From Cellulosimicrobium terreum (GTDB lineage Bacteria > Actinomycetota > Actinomycetes > Actinomycetales > Cellulomonadaceae), in the NCBI GenBank assembly GCA_014803435.1, contig JACYFD010000004.1, positions 248,001 to 312,000 of the forward strand: a DNA stretch of 64,000 nucleotides. Direction: 5' to 3'. Of this stretch, positions 62,086 to 64,000 are shown in pieces; position 1 is the stretch's first letter; every line of letters begins with the position of its first letter. The notes below the pieces were generated by a model. That model saw nothing but the letters and a program-made list of their open reading frames with translations, did not search any database and had not been told where the DNA came from. The position numbers were made by a program, and so were the translations under genes.

Positions 62086-63519
62086 TCAGGCCTGCGGCGG
62101 GCGGGTCATCGACAGCACGTCCAGGGCCTCGTCGAGCTGGGCCTCGGTGACCTCGCCGCGCTCGACGAACCCGAGGTCGACCACGGCCTGGCGGACCGTG
62201 AGGCCCGCCTTCACGGAGTGCTTCGCGACCTTCGCCGCGGCCTCGTACCCGATGACGCGGTTGAGCGGCGTGACGATCGACGGCGAGGACTCGGCGAACG
62301 CGCGCGCCTTCTCGACGTTGGCCGTGATACCGGAGACGGCCCGGTCCGCGAGGACGCGCGACGCGTTCGCGAGCAGGCGGACCGACTCGAGCACGCCCTG
62401 CGCGATCACGGGGATCTGCACGTTGAGCTCGAAGCTGCCCGACGCTCCGGCCCACGCGACCGTCGCGTCGTTGCCGATCACCCGAGCGGCGACCATGAGC
62501 ACGGCCTCGGGCAGGACGGGGTTGACCTTGCCCGGCATGATCGAGCTGCCCGGCTGGAGATCGGGGATGAAGATCTCGCCCAGGCCCGTGTTGGGACCCG
62601 AGCCCATCCAGCGCAGGTCGTTGCAGATCTTGGTGAGGGACACGGCGATGGTCCGCAGCGCTCCGGACAGCTCGACCAGGCCGTCACGCGCCGACTGCGC
62701 CTCGAAGTGGTCGCGCGCCTCGGTCAGCGGGAGACCCGTGTCCTCGACCAGCAGGGCGATCACGCGCTGCGGGAACCCCGCGGGCGTGTTGATGCCCGTC
62801 CCGACGGCGGTACCGCCGAGCGGGACCTCCGCGGCACGGGGGAGCGCGGCCTGGAGCCGCTCGATCCCGTAGCGGACGGCGGCGGCGTACCCGCCGAACT
62901 CCTGGCCCAGCGTGACCGGCGTCGCGTCCATGAGGTGGGTGCGGCCGGACTTCACGACCGTGGCGAACTCGGCCGACTTGGCCTCGAGCTCGCCCGCGAG
63001 GTGCTCCAGCGCGGGGACGAGGTCGCGCACGACGCCCGCGGTGGCAGCGACGTGCACCGAGGTGGGGAACACGTCGTTGGAGGACTGCGACGCGTTGACG
63101 TGGTCGTTCGGGTGCACCTCGCGGCCGAGCGAACGGGTCGCGAGCGTCGCGAGGACCTCGTTGGTGTTCATGTTCGACGACGTCCCGGACCCCGTCTGGT
63201 AGACGTCCACCGGGAAGTGGGCGTCGTGGGCGCCGGACGCGACCTCGTCGGCGGCGGCGACGATCGCGGCGGCGATGTCCTCGTCGAGGACCCCCAGCTC
63301 GGCGTTCGCGCGCGCGGCGGCCTTCTTGACGCGGGCGAGGGCCTCGATGTGCCCGCGCTCGAGCGGCGTGCCGGAGATGGGGAAGTTCTCGACGGCGCGC
63401 TGCGTCTGCGCACGGTAGAGAGCGCGGGCGGGGACGCGCACCTCGCCCATCGTGTCGTGCTCGATGCGGAACTCGGTCGCTCCGGCGTCGGCGCCGGATC
63501 CGTCGGGGGTTGCAGTCAT
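62086..63519 (-). CDS. fumC: Fumarate hydratase class II
   Basis: 477 residues. Interconverts fumarate and malate in the TCA cycle without an Fe-S cluster. Signature [11 protein letters not shown] near 318, with [14 protein letters not shown] and [21 protein letters not shown] forming the rest of the active site. ATG 63519, with AGGA ten bases upstream. Upstream 86 bases separate it from the carbonic anhydrase gene; same strand. Confidence 0.96.
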   Translation of the reverse strand: MTATPDGSGADAGATEFRIEHDTMGEVRVPARALYRAQTQRAVENFPISGTPLERGHIEALARVKKAAARANAELGVLDEDIAAAIVAAADEVASGAHDAHFPVDVYQTGSGTSSNMNTNEVLATLATRSLGREVHPNDHVNASQSSNDVFPTSVHVAATAGVVRDLVPALEHLAGELEAKSAEFATVVKSGRTHLMDATPVTLGQEFGGYAAAVRYGIERLQAALPRAAEVPLGGTAVGTGINTPAGFPQRVIALLVEDTGLPLTEARDHFEAQSARDGLVELSGALRTIAVSLTKICNDLRWMGSGPNTGLGEIFIPDLQPGSSIMPGKVNPVLPEAVLMVAARVIGNDATVAWAGASGSFELNVQIPVIAQGVLESVRLLANASRVLADRAVSGITANVEKARAFAESSPSIVTPLNRVIGYEAAAKVAKHSVKAGLTVRQAVVDLGFVERGEVTEAQLDEALDVLSMTRPPQA

Positions 63520-63605
63520 AGGGCCAATCCTGCCGCACGGTGCCGTGTGCCAGGCAACCGGCGTGAGGGATCTCACGCCGTGCGGGCGGGTGGTGCGGTC
63601 CGCGA

Positions 63606-64000
63606 TCAGGCGTCGGTGAGGGGTGACTCGCCCACGTCGCCGACGACGTCCACGAGGTGGGCGCGACCCTCGGCGAAGTCGTACTCGACGCCGACGATCG
63701 CGCAACGCCCCTCGGCGACCGCCGCGGCGAGCCCGGCCGAGTACGAGTGGAGCATGTCGACCGTGTTGCGCACGTGCTCGCGCCGCAGGACGTCGGGGTC
63801 GATCGTCTCGAGGGAGCCACCGCCCGCGCTCGTGATCTTGGCGATCGACGGGATGACGCGGTCCACGACCGCGCGGACGAACCCGTTCGCCTGCGCGCCG
63901 GTCGTGAGGGTGTCGACGGCCGCGGCCACGGCGCCGCACGAGTCGTGCCCGAGCACCACGACGAGCGGCGCCGACAGGACGTCCACGCCGTACTCGATCG
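63606..64000 (-). CDS. Beta-carbonic anhydrase, C-terminal part (runs off the window)
   Basis: About 131 residues of the C-terminal part are present. The first visible residues continue into [17 protein letters not shown], which carries the zinc-ligand histidine and cysteine of beta-class enzymes; [17 protein letters not shown] is the usual late strand. The first zinc cysteine and the aspartate lie beyond base 64000. Hydrates CO2 to bicarbonate. An internal in-frame GTG at 63986 is not the true start. Confidence 0.9.
   Translation of the reverse strand, partial: IEYGVDVLSAPLVVVLGHDSCGAVAAAVDTLTTGAQANGFVRAVVDRVIPSIAKITSAGGGSLETIDPDVLRREHVRNTVDMLHSYSAGLAAAVAEGRCAIVGVEYDFAEGRAHLVDVVGDVGESPLTDA

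Overview
The window is chromosomal DNA from a very GC-rich actinobacterium. Signs are the strong third-position GC bias, frequent GTG starts, 4-base ATGA/GTGA gene overlaps, and several genes that begin 6 to 8 bases after a TANNNT -10 box with no ribosome binding site (probably leaderless). Gene content (RamB-type regulator beside the glyoxylate shunt, DUF1918, DUF1876, DUF3060, PIN-PhoH) suggests Micrococcales, perhaps the Cellulomonas/Cellulosimicrobium/Isoptericola area; that placement is inference. I see no phage, IS element, CRISPR array, rRNA or tRNA.

Layout. 1-6.7 kb: end of an amino-acid ABC importer, a hemerythrin-like protein, a YyaL-type thioredoxin/six-hairpin protein, a DUF1918-DUF1876 fusion overlapping acylphosphatase, a DUF2235 hydrolase and a DsbA-like protein. 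6.7-21.1 kb: a first NhaA, then a purine and molybdenum-cofactor block: guanine deaminase and an NCS2 purine permease behind a highly structured leader, moeA-moaE, moaA, and a xanthine-dehydrogenase-type operon (xdhC, FAD subunit, fused Fe-S/Mo subunit) behind a leader resembling a Moco riboswitch; a flavin oxidase and mocA follow. Guanine would become xanthine and then urate, while the moa/moe/moc/xdhC genes build and load the cofactor.

21-31 kb: an SPFH-GYF plus zinc-ribbon membrane pair (like B. subtilis YdjI/YdjG), HxlR with a divergent NmrA-type reductase, a two-domain VOC protein, a universal stress protein, IclR divergent from KDPG aldolase and a PfkB sugar kinase, two uncharacterised proteins (one with a TFIIB-type zinc finger) and an SBF-type transporter. 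31-36 kb: a 1554-residue secreted ThuA-sugar dehydrogenase-PKD-carbohydrate-binding protein. 36-43 kb: sufE and a rhodanese, a class III aminotransferase divergent from a LysR regulator (dgdA/dgdR-like), a SulP transporter and a phosphotransferase.

43.9-52.2 kb is an acetyl-CoA block: aceB, aceA and divergent ramB, a DUF3060 lipoprotein, then scoA-scoB-thiolase. 52.4-64 kb: a second NhaA, amidase-DUF1697, PadR with a DHA2 drug-efflux pump, PIN-PhoH, MarR divergent from a FUSC-type exporter, fumC, and a beta-carbonic anhydrase cut by the window end. Clear intergenic signals include strong hairpin terminators, two copies of a 63-bp palindromic element just after stop codons 30 kb apart, and inverted-repeat operators beside the PadR, MarR, LysR, IclR and HxlR genes.
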